Positions 33,026 to 41,515 of a stretch of 64,000 nt of DNA are shown piece after piece; positions within the stretch are counted from its first letter, which is position 1; every line of letters begins with the position of its first letter. Source of the DNA: JBGVMW01 sp045125095 (GTDB lineage: Bacteria > Bacillota > Clostridia > Lachnospirales > Lachnospiraceae); contig JBGVMW010000299.1 of the NCBI GenBank assembly GCA_045125095.1, positions 1 to 64,000 of the forward strand. Reading direction: 5' to 3'. The notes beneath the pieces are model-generated. The model made no database searches. It was not told the DNA's origin and saw only the letters and a list, made by a program, of their open reading frames with translations. The translations under genes and the position numbers were made by a program.

Positions 33026-33760
33026 ATGTCAGAACGGTTGGTTGTTAAGAAACTTTGTAAGAATGGCATCCTTAAAGATATCAATTTTACAATAAATGAT
33101 GGAGAAATGGTGGCAGTCATGGGCCCCTCCGGTTCAGGGAAGTCCACTTTGCTTTATCAAGTGTCCGGTATGGACCGTTCAGATTCAGGTGAAGTGTGGA
33201 TGAACGGTACAGAAATTTGCACCTTATCGGAGGATAACCGGGCAAAGATAAGGCTTTCCCAGATGGGGTTTGTCTTTCAGCAAATGAATATGTTGAAAAA
33301 TTTATCTCTGCTAGATAATATCATGTTACCTGCATGCCGGCTGAAAAAAGGAAAATCTTCCAGGCAAGAAATCGAACAGAGGGCGCGGATGCTGATGGGA
33401 AAGATGGGAATTGAGGAACTGGCGGGACGGAAAATTACAGAAGTATCCGGCGGACAGCTTCAGAGAGCCTGCATTTGCCGTAGCATGATGAATCAGCCGA
33501 AAATTTTATTTGCAGATGAACCAACAGGTGCGCTTAACCAGAGTGCAGCACAGGGAGTTATGGAGGAATTTATCCGGCTGAACAAGGAAAACACAACTAT
33601 TTTTATGGTAACTCATGATAGCAAGGTTGCAGCAAGGTGTGGTAGAATTTTGTATCTTTTGGACGGCAGTATCAAAGGAGAATTATCTCTAGAAAAGATA
33701 CTAGAGGAAACAGACAGAGAGGAGCGCGTCAAACGTTGGCTTGCGGAAATGGGCTGGTGA
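33026..33760 (+). CDS. ABC exporter ATPase (MacB/LolD type)
   Basis: The 244-aa protein has Walker A (GPSGSGKST), Q-loop (FVFQQMNML), signature VSGGQLQRA, Walker B (ILFADEPTGAL) and switch VTHD. It resembles the ATPase at 5940 in length and C-terminal end (a shared MGW ending and GELSL segment). In signature position 4 it has Q in place of E, which is common. It energises the permease directly upstream and closes the TetR-controlled operon. Confidence 0.92.
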   Translation: MSERLVVKKLCKNGILKDINFTINDGEMVAVMGPSGSGKSTLLYQVSGMDRSDSGEVWMNGTEICTLSEDNRAKIRLSQMGFVFQQMNMLKNLSLLDNIMLPACRLKKGKSSRQEIEQRARMLMGKMGIEELAGRKITEVSGGQLQRACICRSMMNQPKILFADEPTGALNQSAAQGVMEEFIRLNKENTTIFMVTHDSKVAARCGRILYLLDGSIKGELSLEKILEETDREERVKRWLAEMGW

Positions 33761-33765
33761 TTAAG

Positions 33766-33802
33766 CCGGGAGAGGCATGATATGATTTAAAACCTCCCCC
33801 GG
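33766..33802 (+). terminator. GC-rich hairpin after the export operon
   Basis: CCGGGAGAGG (33766-33775) pairs with CCTCCCCCGG (33793-33802), one mismatch. No strong T-run follows, so termination is plausible but not assured. Confidence 0.5.
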
Positions 33803-33817
33803 AATAGACAAACCATG

Positions 33818-34618
33818 TTATTTTTGCGGAATTAATTTGTCTACTTTTAAAATATGATTTATTAACCAGTTTTGTAAAAAATCAAGGAAATCATAAAGAT
33901 AGGCGTCCTGATTATCGTCTACGTGATTTAAATCCAGTTCCATCAGTTTATCAATAAAGTTTTGATGCAGAATTTCCTGTTGTTCAAGTCCTTCATAACG
34001 GATTTCACGCATATAATTTTCTTCATCTGCAAAATGTATGCGGGTATATTCCTTTAATTCGTCTATGATGTCCATAATGGCATCATATTTATCATGAACC
34101 ATTTCGGTCTGAATTGTCTTATAAACTTTCCCGATAATGTCAAAAAGTGTTTTATGTTCTTCATCAATAAGTGAAATTCCCGTTTTGAAGGTATCATCAA
34201 ATACTGGAATAACCGGTTTTTCAGATTGCTTGAATTGACCGATTAAAATGTCGCTTCCTAAAATATGTCCCATTAACCATTTAGAAAGGTATTCTAGTAA
34301 TTCTACAATTATAGTTTTGGCAGATGCGCTAGTAACATCGGCATAGCTGTAAGAATTTATTTTCTCAATAAATGCGGCGTGTTCCTTTTTCTGACGCTTC
34401 AATTCAGGGTCGTTAATACGCTCCATGTATGCTTCTTCATGTGCAAAGTGCGTAACAGTATATTGTTTTAATTCATTAATTAAGAGCATCGCATTTGAGA
34501 TTGGGTCATCATTACTTTTTACCGCTGTATCTATTTTTGTAATCAGTTCAAAAAGTTTTTTGTGTTCTTCATCGATTTCAGAAATACCGATTAGACAATC
34601 GTTTGTAAATGTAAACAT
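33818..34618 (-). CDS. Tandem bacteriohemerythrin
   Basis: The 266-aa protein contains two hemerythrin domains (about 1-130 and 138-266). Each has the diiron ligand pattern: EEHKKLFELI or EEHKTLFDII, then HFAHEEAYM or HFADEENYM, HAAFIEKI or HQNFIDKL, and GHI or NHI with a following D. Single-domain forms are usual; fusion of two is less common. It would bind O2 reversibly or scavenge it in the cytoplasm of an anaerobe. GGAGG precedes the start at 34618. It stands alone and converges on the export operon. Confidence 0.92.
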   Translation of the reverse strand: MFTFTNDCLIGISEIDEEHKKLFELITKIDTAVKSNDDPISNAMLLINELKQYTVTHFAHEEAYMERINDPELKRQKKEHAAFIEKINSYSYADVTSASAKTIIVELLEYLSKWLMGHILGSDILIGQFKQSEKPVIPVFDDTFKTGISLIDEEHKTLFDIIGKVYKTIQTEMVHDKYDAIMDIIDELKEYTRIHFADEENYMREIRYEGLEQQEILHQNFIDKLMELDLNHVDDNQDAYLYDFLDFLQNWLINHILKVDKLIPQK

Positions 34619-34834
34619 AGCTTTTCCTCCGAAAAAAAATATATATGTATTTTAGTATCAAATACCAATGAATCATAGAGTATTTCTCCCTTACTATTAT
34701 CTCACTTAATAAGGGAAAATACAAGAGAACTATGATATTTAGAATATGAATGAAAATACAAATAGATTTTTATACATATTATGTTGGAAACGCTATTATA
34801 GTGAGTCTGGCATCTATCTGGTCATAAGAACAAA
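34619..34834. other. Upstream region of the hemerythrin gene
   Basis: AT-rich. It must hold the minus-strand promoter of the hemerythrin gene, but no clear -35/-10 pair stands out. No gene is seen. Confidence 0.4.
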
Positions 34835-34994
34835 AGTACATCGTCCATGAAATAACTGGTATATTCACTTGTTAATTTTTCTGATAGCACATAGCCAAAA
34901 TACTCAGCGTAGCCCGCTACGCCTCCGTTTTTTGCTATGCACTCTTAGAAAATTTCCTGCGTGAATATACCAGTTATTTCATTTTCGATGTACT
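34835..34994. repeat. MITE-like element A, full copy (160 bp, long terminal inverted repeats)
   Basis: AGTACATCGTCCATGAAATAAC with TGGTATATTCAC at the left is mirrored by GTGAATATACCA, GTTATTTCATTTTCGATGTACT at the right. Arms of about 34 bp enclose about 90 bp with a smaller GCGTAG/CTACGC stem. CTGGCATCTA (34807) and TAGATGCCAG (34994-35003) form a further outer pair. No reading frame is present. Partial relatives lie at 43990 and 48913. From 35004 to 35169 I see only AT-rich leader with a TATAAT at 35087-35092 before pdxS. Confidence 0.75.
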
Positions 34995-35169
34995 AGATGC
35001 CAGTTTTGTTTCAGTTTCATTTCAACCTCTAAACTGGATATAATATAATTTGTGAAAATGAATATATTAATAATGCCAGAAAAGTGTATAATGCAATTTG
35101 TAAAACAAATCCAAACGAAAAAGTGGGAATCCACTTTATTGGAAAATATGTAAAAACGAGGTAGAAAAA

Positions 35170-36045
35170 ATGAATCAGAAACAATATGAATTAAACAAAG
35201 AATTGGCGCAGATGTTAAAAGGTGGCGTTATTATGGATGTTACCACACCGGAGCAGGCGAGGATAGCAGAGGAAGCAGGTGCCTGTGCAGTTATGGCGTT
35301 AGAGAGAATTCCGGCAGATATTCGGGCAGTAGGCGGAGTGTCCAGAATGAGTGATCCGAAGATGATTAAGGGAATTCAGGAAGCGGTGTCCATTCCGGTT
35401 ATGGCAAAATGCAGAATCGGTCATTTTGCAGAAGCACAGATTTTAGAGGCAATTGAGATTGATTACATAGACGAAAGTGAAGTGTTGTCTCCGGCAGATG
35501 ATGTGTACCATATTGATAAAACCAAGTTCCGTGTGCCATTTGTCTGTGGAGCAAAGGATTTAGGAGAAGCTTTAAGAAGAATCAACGAAGGCGCTTCCAT
35601 GATTCGAACAAAGGGAGAGCCGGGAACTGGTGATATCGTGCAGGCAGTACGCCATATGCGCATGATGAATAGTGCCATTGCGAAAATTACCAGTATGCGT
35701 GAAGATGAGTTATTCAACGAAGCAAAGGAATTACAGGTACCGTATGAATTGGTGCAGTATGTCCATGACAATGGAAGACTTCCGGTTGTAAATTTTGCAG
35801 CAGGTGGCGTGGCAACACCGGCAGATGCAGCATTGATGATGCAGTTAGGCGCAGAAGGCGTATTTGTAGGATCTGGTATTTTCAAGTCAGGCAATCCCAT
35901 GAAACGCGCCAGTGCAATCGTAAAAGCAGTTACAAATTATACAGATGCAAAACTGATTGCAGAATTGTCAGAGGATTTAGGAGAAGCAATGGTAGGAATT
36001 AATGAGCAGGAAATAGAGCTTTTAATGGCAGAGAGAGGAAAATAA
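35170..36045 (+). CDS. pdxS: Pyridoxal 5'-phosphate synthase lyase subunit PdxS
   Basis: The 291-aa protein is a full-length, highly conserved PdxS: GGVIMDVTTPEQARIAEEAG, ALERIPADIR, MAKCRIGHF with the Schiff-base lysine, and GEPGTGD. It combines ribose 5-phosphate, glyceraldehyde 3-phosphate and ammonia from PdxT to make PLP. It forms a dodecamer with PdxT in the cytoplasm. The start follows CGAGGTAG. It is 1 nt from pdxT, giving the usual two-gene PLP operon. Confidence 0.98.
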   Translation: MNQKQYELNKELAQMLKGGVIMDVTTPEQARIAEEAGACAVMALERIPADIRAVGGVSRMSDPKMIKGIQEAVSIPVMAKCRIGHFAEAQILEAIEIDYIDESEVLSPADDVYHIDKTKFRVPFVCGAKDLGEALRRINEGASMIRTKGEPGTGDIVQAVRHMRMMNSAIAKITSMREDELFNEAKELQVPYELVQYVHDNGRLPVVNFAAGGVATPADAALMMQLGAEGVFVGSGIFKSGNPMKRASAIVKAVTNYTDAKLIAELSEDLGEAMVGINEQEIELLMAERGK

Positions 36046-36046
36046 G

Positions 36047-36616
36047 ATGAAAATTGCTGTATTAGCTGTGCAAGGTGCATTTATTGAGCATGAAAAAATG
36101 TTAGAATCTCTTGGTGTGAAAACGATAGAACTGCGGAAAAAAGAAGATTTAGCACAGTCATATGATGGGCTTATCTTACCAGGTGGGGAAAGTACCGTAC
36201 AGGAAAAGTTATTGAAAGAATTAGATATGTTTGACACCTTGAAGCAGCAAATAGAACATGGTATGCCGGTTCTGGCTACCTGTGCCGGTCTGATACTTTT
36301 GTCGGAAACCCTTGCCAATGATTCTAGACGTTGTTTTCAGACATTGCCAGTTACCGTAAAGAGAAATGCATACGGAAGGCAGTTAGGCAGTTTCTACACA
36401 GAGGAAGACGTGATAGGAATCGGTAAAGTTCCCATGACATTTATTCGGGCACCATATATTGAGCAGGCGGCAGAGAGTGTGGAAATATTGGCAAAAGTCA
36501 GTGGAAATATCGTAGCAGTCCGCTACAAGAATCAGATAGCCATGTCCTTTCACCCGGAGTTAAACGAGGATACCAGAATTCATAGGATGTTTTTGGATAG
36601 TATAAAAAAGTTGTAA
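36047..36616 (+). CDS. pdxT: Pyridoxal 5'-phosphate synthase glutaminase subunit PdxT
   Basis: The 189-aa class I glutaminase shows LAVQGAFIEHE, LILPGGEST, the nucleophile region LATCAGLI and the His-Glu pair in FHPEL. It hydrolyses glutamine and passes ammonia to PdxS. Length and motifs are normal. It follows pdxS with a 1-nt gap and ends before a strong terminator. Confidence 0.97.
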   Translation: MKIAVLAVQGAFIEHEKMLESLGVKTIELRKKEDLAQSYDGLILPGGESTVQEKLLKELDMFDTLKQQIEHGMPVLATCAGLILLSETLANDSRRCFQTLPVTVKRNAYGRQLGSFYTEEDVIGIGKVPMTFIRAPYIEQAAESVEILAKVSGNIVAVRYKNQIAMSFHPELNEDTRIHRMFLDSIKKL

Positions 36617-36621
36617 ACCAT

Positions 36622-36700
36622 AAAAAGCGATCATGCACTATGCGGAGCCGACTACTATCAGGCAGATAGTAGCCGTTACATTAGGGCGTGATCGTTTTTA
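36622..36700 (+). terminator. Long hairpin terminator after pdxT
   Basis: AAAAGCGATCATGC (from 36623) pairs with GCGTGATCGTTTTT (36686-36699), with an inner CTACTATC/GATAGTAG stem, then ATTTAT. It separates the PLP operon from the next cluster. Confidence 0.8.
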
Positions 36701-36836
36701 TTTATAGAATAATGTAGTTGCAATTTGCATACAGAATGCACTTTAAAAAACACACATTTTCCATCTAAAATCAGTTGATAAATTTCCTCACATTACATAT
36801 AATGGTTGCAGAATCTAATGTCGTGGAAGCGGCGGA

Positions 36837-38198
36837 ATGGGGATGCTTATGAATCAGGAAGAACGTCTGAAAAAAGCGCAGACATTAGCAGGCAAGGTAT
36901 TGCGTTTGGCAAAGGATGAATTACTCGTTCACCTGCGGTTTTTAGATACCGCATTATCGGCATTGACGCTTGTGGAGGAAAAAAGCATAAATGGTATGGC
37001 AACAGATGGAGAGCACTTGTATTACGATACCTTTTATGTGTTGAAAAAATATCAGGATGAGCCGGCATTTTTGCCACGCATGTATCTGCATATACTGTTG
37101 CATTGCATTTTTTATCACAGTTTTGGGTATGGACGGGTGGAGCCGCTATACTGGGATATGGCAACGGATATTGCAGTGGAAAATACTATAATAGAAATGA
37201 AGCTTCATAACGTGACCTTGAAGCAGGATGGGGTATTAGAAAATAAGCTTCGCATTTTAAAAGAGGACGTAGGGGCTTTGACAGCAGAAAAAATATATCG
37301 GTATTTTCTTGCGAATCCGCCAAGCAAGCGCGAGATAGAAGAATACGAGATATATTATAAGAAGGACGAGCATCGCTACTGGCAGGAAGCAGAGGAAATG
37401 GCAATTTCCGTGGAGCAGTGGAAAAAAATCAGCGAGCGGGTGAAGGCAGATTTAAAATCCTTTTCCAAGGGGAAAAATAACTCGGAAAGCTTGGAAAAGA
37501 ATCTGGCAGAAGCAACCAAAGACCGATACGATTACAGTGACATTTTGCGGCGGTTTACCGTAATGGGAGAAAATGTACAGGTAAATGATGATGAATTTGA
37601 TTACATTTATTATACCTATGGCTTGCATCATTATGGCAATCTGCCTTTAGTGGAGCCGCTAGAGTACAAAGATGTGAATAAGGTACGGGAATTCGTGATT
37701 GCCATTGATACATCCGCATCCTGTCGGGGTTCCGTAGTAAAAGCATTTCTGCGGAAAACGTATTCCATATTAAAGAGTAGCGAAAACTTTTTTCATCAAG
37801 TCAACGTTCACATTATCCAGTGTGACAGTCAGGTGCAGAATGACACCAAAATAACCAATGACGAGGAATTTGAACGCTTTATCCAGTATGGAAAGCTATA
37901 CGGAATGGGTGCCACAGATTTTCGTCCGGTATTTGAACATGTGGACGAGCTTCGGCGTAACAAAGAATTTTCCAACTTAAAAGGGTTGATATATTTTACC
38001 GATGGATATGGCGTTTTTCCGGAACGCATGCCGGACTATGATGTCATATTTGCATTTCTGTCAGAAGATGACAGCCGCCCGCCCTTGCCACCTTGGGCAA
38101 TCAAGGTAATCTTAGAGGACGAGGAGGACATTGTCGCAGCACAAAACAATTCACGGACGGCAAGCACTGAGAAAAATGGAGGAAGACATGAACATTAA
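36837..38198 (+). CDS. DUF2201/VWA-like protein
   Basis: ATGs at 36837, 36843 and 36849 are all possible; the ribosome binding site does not decide. The about 453-aa protein has an N-terminal metallopeptidase-like domain (DUF2201; YLHILLHCIFYH in place of the usual HExxH, and DMATDIAVE) and a C-terminal VWA-like domain (FVIAIDTSASCRGSVVKAFL, GMGATDFRPVF, GLIYFTDG) with a MIDAS-like DxSxS. Such proteins pair with MoxR ATPases, here encoded next with an 11-nt overlap. The missing Glu of HExxH suggests a non-proteolytic role. Confidence 0.8.
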   Translation: MGMLMNQEERLKKAQTLAGKVLRLAKDELLVHLRFLDTALSALTLVEEKSINGMATDGEHLYYDTFYVLKKYQDEPAFLPRMYLHILLHCIFYHSFGYGRVEPLYWDMATDIAVENTIIEMKLHNVTLKQDGVLENKLRILKEDVGALTAEKIYRYFLANPPSKREIEEYEIYYKKDEHRYWQEAEEMAISVEQWKKISERVKADLKSFSKGKNNSESLEKNLAEATKDRYDYSDILRRFTVMGENVQVNDDEFDYIYYTYGLHHYGNLPLVEPLEYKDVNKVREFVIAIDTSASCRGSVVKAFLRKTYSILKSSENFFHQVNVHIIQCDSQVQNDTKITNDEEFERFIQYGKLYGMGATDFRPVFEHVDELRRNKEFSNLKGLIYFTDGYGVFPERMPDYDVIFAFLSEDDSRPPLPPWAIKVILEDEEDIVAAQNNSRTASTEKNGGRHEH

Positions 38199-39711
38199 AC
38201 AAGCCAAAGACTATATCAAACAATCCGTTCAAATATATTTAAAAAAAGACGAATTTGGAGAATACAGGATACCTTTAGTGAGACAGCGTCCTGTATTTCT
38301 GTTAGGTGCACCGGGAATAGGCAAGACAGCAATTATGGAGCAGATAGCCCAGGAATTAGGCATTGCATTGGTTTCCTATTCCATGACCCATCATACCAGA
38401 CAGTCCGCGTTAGGACTGCCATTTATCGTGAAAAAAAACTATGGCGGAACAGAGTATGATGTTTCCGAATATACCATGAGTGAAATCATTGCGTCCGTGT
38501 ACGATACCATGGAAGCCAGCGGCGTAAAGGAAGGAATTTTATTTTTAGATGAAATCAATTGTGTGTCCGAGACATTGGCACCATCCATGTTGCAATTTTT
38601 ACAGTATAAAGTATTCGGACGCCATAAAGTGCCGGAAGGCTGGGTGATTGTAACAGCCGGAAATCCACCGGAATACAACAAATCCGTCCGTGAATTTGAT
38701 GTGGTTACCATGGATCGATTGAAAATAGTAGAAGTAGAAGCGGACTACCGTGTATGGAAATCCTATGCAGGTGAGCGAAATATTCACAATGCCATTATCA
38801 ATTATCTGGATTTAAAGAAAGATGATTTCTACCATATGGAAATGACTGTTCGTGGCAGAAGTTATGTAACCGCCAGAGGTTGGGAAGATTTATCAGAAAT
38901 GATTACACTGTATGAAGAAGAAAAAATGCTGGTAGATGAAACCCTGGTGGAGCAGTATATCAGAGAGCCGCGGATTGTGAAGGAATTTACTGCATATTAT
39001 GATTTGTATAACAAATACAAAAAAGACTATAAAATTGCAGAGATATTGTCAGGAAAACCTTCCAATGCAGCCAAAGAGCGGGCAAAAGCAGCACCATTTG
39101 ACGAACGACTATCTTTGCTCGGTATGCTTCTTGACAAGGTGCAAAATGATATTAGAGAAACGATTGCAAAATCCGATTATTTAACAGACTTACTGGCTTC
39201 CCTTAAGGCAGTAAAAGCATTGTTGCCGAAAGCAGAGGTAGGAAATGCGGAAGCATTGCGAGAACTTTTGTGCAGTCAGGAGAAACGTCGCGAGGAGCAG
39301 ATGGAGTCCTTAGAAAAAGCAGGAGCGTTATCCGGTGCTGAGCGCAGTAAGTTTAAGCGAATGATTCGTTTTTTGCAGGAAGCAGAGAAAGCAGTGGTTA
39401 CCTGTGGAGAGACAGAGGGAAATGCAGCATTTCTTGTGGTGAAGCAGAAATTTGACAGTGAAGTGGCAGAAATGAAAGCAGAAACCATGGTGGTAAAGGA
39501 GCGTTTGCATCATTTGTTTGCCTTTGTGGAAGAAGTATTTGAGGATGGCAATGAAATGTTGATTCTGGTAACAGAGCTTACAGTAAATACGTTCAGTGCA
39601 AGGTTTATTACTATGTTTGGTTGTGAGGATTACCAGAAACATAATGAAAAATTGATGTTGTCTGAGCGTCAGAATGACATTAAGAGCGAATTGAAGGAAT
39701 TACTGCTGTAA
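38188..39711 (+). CDS. MoxR-type AAA ATPase
   Basis: I start at 38188 (GGAGG 6-7 nt upstream), inside the end of the VWA gene. The 507-aa protein has Walker A GAPGIGKTA, Walker B ILFLDEIN, sensor TAGNPPEYN and an arginine region MDRLKIVEVE, as in MoxR ATPases. The C-terminal about 200 residues form a coiled-coil extension not usual in short MoxR proteins. MoxR-VWA pairs (for example RavA-ViaA) act as chaperone-like remodelling machines. It is translationally coupled to its VWA partner. Confidence 0.88.
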   Translation: MNIKQAKDYIKQSVQIYLKKDEFGEYRIPLVRQRPVFLLGAPGIGKTAIMEQIAQELGIALVSYSMTHHTRQSALGLPFIVKKNYGGTEYDVSEYTMSEIIASVYDTMEASGVKEGILFLDEINCVSETLAPSMLQFLQYKVFGRHKVPEGWVIVTAGNPPEYNKSVREFDVVTMDRLKIVEVEADYRVWKSYAGERNIHNAIINYLDLKKDDFYHMEMTVRGRSYVTARGWEDLSEMITLYEEEKMLVDETLVEQYIREPRIVKEFTAYYDLYNKYKKDYKIAEILSGKPSNAAKERAKAAPFDERLSLLGMLLDKVQNDIRETIAKSDYLTDLLASLKAVKALLPKAEVGNAEALRELLCSQEKRREEQMESLEKAGALSGAERSKFKRMIRFLQEAEKAVVTCGETEGNAAFLVVKQKFDSEVAEMKAETMVVKERLHHLFAFVEEVFEDGNEMLILVTELTVNTFSARFITMFGCEDYQKHNEKLMLSERQNDIKSELKELLL

Positions 39712-39725
39712 AGGAATGATGAATC

Positions 39726-40616
39726 ATGTTTCAATATGAAATACAAAAAGAAGGAGTACGGATTACAGACTATCGTGGCAGAGAAACACATGTGAATATC
39801 CCTGAGAAGTTGGAAGAACTTCCGGTAATCGCTATTGGTAAGAAATGTTTTGTTGGAAATAAGCAGATAAAGGAAGTTGTTTTGCCAAAGCATGTAACGT
39901 TTATGGAGGACTGGGCATTTGCAAACTGTAACCAGCTTGAGAGAGTAGAACTACCTTGCAGGGAAATGCAGTTTGGAAAAGGTGTTTTTCAGGGATGCAC
40001 TGCCCTTGCGAAAATCATTGCAGGATCGGCGGAGTGCTATTCAGAGGAGGAGAAGCAGAGGGCAGAGCAGGTAGGTGCATTGCTTGCAGCGACGGTAAAT
40101 GGATTAGATGCCCCCCACTTGTTTTCTATGACAGAAGCAGGCAGTGAGCAGTGGATTGCCGTCTGGGATGCGAAACTGCTTAGTTTCCTAAGGACAGACG
40201 ATACAAAAGGGTTTACGGTTGTTATTTTGTGTGGAGAAGAAGATTATGACAGCGATGAAAATAGTCTGGACTATTTTGTGAAGCAGAAGCGAAAAACGAA
40301 GGTAAGAATGGCAATGATGCGTTTATTAAATGGGATTGGTTTGCAGGAAGAAACGAGACAGGAGCTGCTTTCTTATCTGCAGACACATACTAAGGGCTGT
40401 GAGTCGGAGGAAGCATGGGAAGTGGTATTGCAGGAGCATGGACAGGACAGAGCTTATTATGAAGCATTTGTAGAATATGGCTGTGTGACAGAGAAGAATT
40501 TTGATACATTGCTAGCGGACATTGATGATACGTTTACGGAAATGAAAGCTTTCTTTATGAAGTATAAGGAGGAAACGCTGGGGTATCAGGACTTTTTTGA
40601 AGGATTGGAGCTGTAG
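39726..40616 (+). CDS. LRR_5 (BspA-like) leucine-rich-repeat protein
   Basis: The 296-aa protein begins with LRR_5-type repeats (about 10-95: DYRGRETHVNIPEKLEELPV, AIGKKCFVGN, IKEVVLPKHVTFMEDWAFAN). A unique acidic helical region follows. It has no signal peptide, so unlike surface BspA proteins it is cytoplasmic. It starts 14 nt after the MoxR gene and is probably a substrate-recognition partner of the VWA-MoxR machine. That link is inferred from the operon. Confidence 0.75.
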   Translation: MFQYEIQKEGVRITDYRGRETHVNIPEKLEELPVIAIGKKCFVGNKQIKEVVLPKHVTFMEDWAFANCNQLERVELPCREMQFGKGVFQGCTALAKIIAGSAECYSEEEKQRAEQVGALLAATVNGLDAPHLFSMTEAGSEQWIAVWDAKLLSFLRTDDTKGFTVVILCGEEDYDSDENSLDYFVKQKRKTKVRMAMMRLLNGIGLQEETRQELLSYLQTHTKGCESEEAWEVVLQEHGQDRAYYEAFVEYGCVTEKNFDTLLADIDDTFTEMKAFFMKYKEETLGYQDFFEGLEL

Positions 40617-40637
40617 ATAGTGAGAGGTTAAGATACC

Positions 40638-41513
40638 ATGCATGAAAAAATAGTAAAATCAATTTTATCTGCCTCTAATGGTATGAACCTGTATCGAGGT
40701 TGTAGCCATGGCTGTATTTATTGTGATGCAAGAAGTACCTGTTACCAGATGGATCATGAGTTTGAAGATATTGAAGTGAAAGTAAATGCAGTGGAGCTGT
40801 TAGAGCAGGCATTAAGAAAAAAAAGAAAGAAGTGTATGATAGGAACGGGCGCTATGAGCGACCCGTATCTTCATATTGAGGAGCAGTTATGCCAGACTAG
40901 GAAGTGTTTGGAGCTCATTGACCAGTATGGTTTTGGTCTTGCCATTCAAACAAAATCGGATCGAATACTGCGGGATTTGGATTTGTTGAAAAGCATTCAT
41001 CAAAAATCAAAATGTGTCGTGCAGATGACATTGACAACCTATGATGAAGAATTGTGCAAGATGATAGAACCTAATGTCTGTACCACAAAACGAAGGGCAG
41101 AAGTCCTAAATATCCTACGAGATGAAGGAATTCCTACTATTGTGTGGATGACGCCATTACTTCCATTTATTAATGATACGGAAGAAAATGTCCGTGGTAT
41201 TTTAAATTATTGCGTGGAAGCAAAAGTCTACGGCGTGCTTACATTTGGTATGGGTGTAACGCTTCGGGATGGTGACAGGCAATATTATTATAAGAAGTTA
41301 GATAGTCATTTTCCCGGATTGAAGGAAAAATACAGGAAACGCTATGGGCAGGATTATGAGTTACCAAGCCCGAATAGTAAGGAATTGTATGGCTTGTGTA
41401 CGTCCATATGCAAGAAACATGGCATTGTTACGAATCAGAATAAAATATTTGAATATATGCAGACTTATGAAGATAAGATGGCATGTGAGCAGATAAGTTT
41501 GTTTGATTTGTAG
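40638..41513 (+). CDS. SPL-family radical SAM protein
   Basis: The 291-aa protein has the radical SAM cluster motif CSHGCIYC (about 22-29) near the N-terminus and the SPL-like segments MNLYRGCSH, GAMSDPY and IQTKSDRILRDLDLL. The family is related to spore photoproduct lyase. This member lacks evidence for photolesion repair, and many such proteins are of unknown substrate. It ends in a QISLFDL tail resembling a clamp-binding motif (QxSLF), hinting at a DNA-linked function. It lies in a same-strand run with the LRR gene (21 nt) and MATE gene (2 nt). Confidence 0.82.
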   Translation: MHEKIVKSILSASNGMNLYRGCSHGCIYCDARSTCYQMDHEFEDIEVKVNAVELLEQALRKKRKKCMIGTGAMSDPYLHIEEQLCQTRKCLELIDQYGFGLAIQTKSDRILRDLDLLKSIHQKSKCVVQMTLTTYDEELCKMIEPNVCTTKRRAEVLNILRDEGIPTIVWMTPLLPFINDTEENVRGILNYCVEAKVYGVLTFGMGVTLRDGDRQYYYKKLDSHFPGLKEKYRKRYGQDYELPSPNSKELYGLCTSICKKHGIVTNQNKIFEYMQTYEDKMACEQISLFDL

Positions 41514-41515
41514 AG

